Shown: positions 14,337 to 15,406 of the stretch, piece by piece
Layout: every line of letters begins with the position of its first letter
How positions within the stretch are numbered: position 1 is the stretch's first letter
NCBI GenBank assembly: GCA_027081065.1
Contig: JALWLW010000078.1
Coordinates: 1 to 15,406, forward strand
Reading direction: 5' to 3'
Source of the DNA: Campylobacteraceae bacterium
Lineage (GTDB): Bacteria; Campylobacterota; Campylobacteria; Campylobacterales; Sulfurovaceae
DNA: 15,406 nucleotides
Translations under genes and position numbers: made by a program
Notes under the pieces: model-generated
Told to the model about the DNA's origin: nothing
The model's input: the letters and a program-made list of their open reading frames with translations, nothing else
Databases searched by the model: none

Positions 14337-14497
14337 GTAGGGTGCCGTTTTTATTGAAATGTATCCCTGTGGGACTAACGCACCAAATATTGGCAAACAA
14401 AGAAATCTCTTTATCTCTATAAATCTTGAACTGTTTTTATTTTGATGAATTTTTATTTTATGATGTGTTGAAGGTGCGTTGGAAAACGGCACCCTAC
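14337..14497. repeat. REPIN-like pair of inverted repeats
   Basis: The ends are a perfect 15-base inverted repeat, GTAGGGTGCCGTTTT (14337-14351) and AAAACGGCACCCTAC (14483-14497). Nested inside are AACGCACC (14377-14384) and GGTGCGTT (14473-14480). Each half folds alone: the left half by GGTGC/GCACC with an inner TCCC-TGT-GGGA, the right half by GGTGCGTT/AACGGCACC with one bulge. Two REP units facing each other is the REPIN plan. Short minus-strand frames across this region are not genes. Confidence 0.75.
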
Positions 14498-14564
14498 AGG
14501 ATTTCAATTATTATATACCTATTAGAGAAACAATTTTTTTAGAAATTTATACTCAAACAGTGAG

Positions 14565-14590
14565 TAACAAAACTAGAGTTTCGTTATAAT
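14565..14590 (+). promoter_or_regulatory. Palindrome and -10 box of the SH3 lipoprotein gene
   Basis: A 22-base palindrome TAAC-A-AAACT-AG-AGTTT-C-GTTA (14565-14586) runs into TATAAT (14585-14590). The core AAACT-RG-AGTTT is that of the palindromes at 2734 and 8778, so it may be a degenerate third copy, or an operator. TATAAT lies 5 bases before the ATG. Confidence 0.5.
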
Positions 14591-14595
14591 ACTTC

Positions 14596-15406
14596 ATGAA
14601 AAATCTACTTATTATACCTATTATTATATTTTTTACATCCTGTCAAGAGGTTGGAGATAACAAGCCAATGGTTAGAGATAGTGATGAGAAACAGCCCATT
14701 ATCATAGTCAATAAAAACAGACACCTAAACATTGCTGAGTTTTGGATAGATAAAATAGAACAGCCAGATAAGATTGTGATGAATGAGAAAGAGATTAAAC
14801 ATTTTAATGATAATGTAGCTTATAAACAAAAACGTCTAAACTATTTTCGTGATACACCTACAACATATAGTAGCAGTTGGATTAAAGAGAAAATTCTTAA
14901 AAGTTTTGATGGCATAAAACTCTCTGCTTCTTATTTTGAAGATGGCTATAAGATTCCAAAAAGTTTTTATAAAGATATTAAAAAAGAGATGAACTTAGAC
15001 TCTTTATCTAAAAAAGATATAGAAACGCGTTATGCACTTACAGTTAACTACACAAACCAAAAAATCATACCAACAGAGCTTTCACTATTGAAAAAAAAGT
15101 CTCAAATACACTTTGACCGTAATCAAAACTCTGCATTGGATATAGCAACACCTTTAACCATTATTCATAGTAGTAAAGATGGTCTTTGGCATTATGGTAT
15201 AGGATCTACAAGCTCTGGTTGGGTACGTTCAAAAGACATTGCTTTTGGAGGTAGAGATGAGATTTTAAACTACTTGGATTCTAAAAACTTTGTTGTTACA
15301 ACTGCTACTAAAACACCTTTAATGATTCAAGGGAAATACCATGACTACATGAGAATGGGTGTGCGTCTACCTTTTTTAATGACCATAGACAATATGACGA
15401 TGGTTA
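14596..15406 (+). CDS. SH3/NlpC-P60-type lipoprotein, 3'-partial
   Basis: 270 codons are visible and the frame is open at the right edge. MKNLLIIPIIIFFTSC is a type II signal peptide with lipobox FTSC, lipid on Cys16. Residues about 60-150 (KEIKHFNDNVAYKQKR..., WIKEKILKSFDGIKLSAS, KIPKSFYKDIKKEMN) look like the N-terminal stabilising domain of NlpC/P60 lipoproteins. Residues about 165-225 (FDRNQNSALDIATPLTIIHS, KDGLWHYGIG, SGWVRSKDIA) are the SH3 domain that goes with it. The catalytic Cys-His domain, which cuts peptidoglycan stem peptides, should follow outside the window. No ribosome site precedes the ATG and the -10 box ends 5 bases before it, so the mRNA is probably leaderless. Periplasmic, membrane-anchored cell-wall maintenance is the expected role. 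Confidence 0.82.
   Translation, partial: MKNLLIIPIIIFFTSCQEVGDNKPMVRDSDEKQPIIIVNKNRHLNIAEFWIDKIEQPDKIVMNEKEIKHFNDNVAYKQKRLNYFRDTPTTYSSSWIKEKILKSFDGIKLSASYFEDGYKIPKSFYKDIKKEMNLDSLSKKDIETRYALTVNYTNQKIIPTELSLLKKKSQIHFDRNQNSALDIATPLTIIHSSKDGLWHYGIGSTSSGWVRSKDIAFGGRDEILNYLDSKNFVVTTATKTPLMIQGKYHDYMRMGVRLPFLMTIDNMTMV

Noticed and set aside
14185..14507. Two minus-strand open frames of 60-71 codons upstream of the SNF2 gene
   Set aside because: They read through the SNF2 start region and the repeat pair, have no ribosome site, and their products are low-complexity or repeat translations.

Overview
The window looks like chromosomal DNA from a Campylobacterota (Epsilonproteobacteria) member of the Sulfurimonas/Sulfurovum/Arcobacter kind. 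The grounds are AT-rich coding sequence, AAGGA-type ribosome sites, many TATAAT boxes without a clear -35, a full-length cobalamin-dependent MetH, and an SH3/NlpC-type lipoprotein. The genus is inference; there is no rRNA or other phylogenetic marker.

Bases 1-7087 are mostly housekeeping. A ClpP-like serine protease gene enters from the left edge (+ strand) and converges on a three-gene minus-strand operon: NimA-like flavin-binding protein (PPOX fold), GNAT acetyltransferase, second PPOX-fold protein. Then come a decayed gene fragment that may derive from an RRM-type RNA-binding protein, a dispersed palindromic repeat, a small lipoprotein, metH (1181 codons, with a repeat-like palindrome over its start codon) and a 63-residue helical protein.

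Bases 7088-9193 are a gene-poor accessory stretch. It holds an antitoxin gene with a frameshifted ParE/RelE-type toxin, a complete brnT-brnA toxin-antitoxin pair, a 5' relic of a Fic-type gene cut short by a palindromic repeat, a 49-bp duplicated promoter-like unit, several composite inverted repeats, and a 28-codon hydrophobic peptide gene with a strong ribosome site bracketed by a perfect 10-bp inverted repeat.

Bases 9194-14279 hold the most interesting unit. It is a two-gene overlapping operon (minus strand) of a RapA/HepA-type SNF2 ATPase and a 728-residue protein that combines two C2H2 fingers, an IF-2 N-terminal-like domain, three evenly built C2HC fingers, a treble-clef/HNH-like Cys4 site and an unrecognised C-terminal domain. 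No methylase, nuclease or other known defence gene accompanies them, so they do not match a defence system I know. Their setting among toxin-antitoxin genes, gene relics and repeats makes a defence or mobile-element-control role a reasonable hypothesis, not a demonstrated one.

Bases 14280-15406 hold a REPIN-like inverted pair of repeats next to the SNF2 promoter, then the start of a plus-strand SH3/NlpC-P60-type lipoprotein gene whose promoter lies within a palindrome and whose mRNA is probably leaderless. That gene runs off the right edge.
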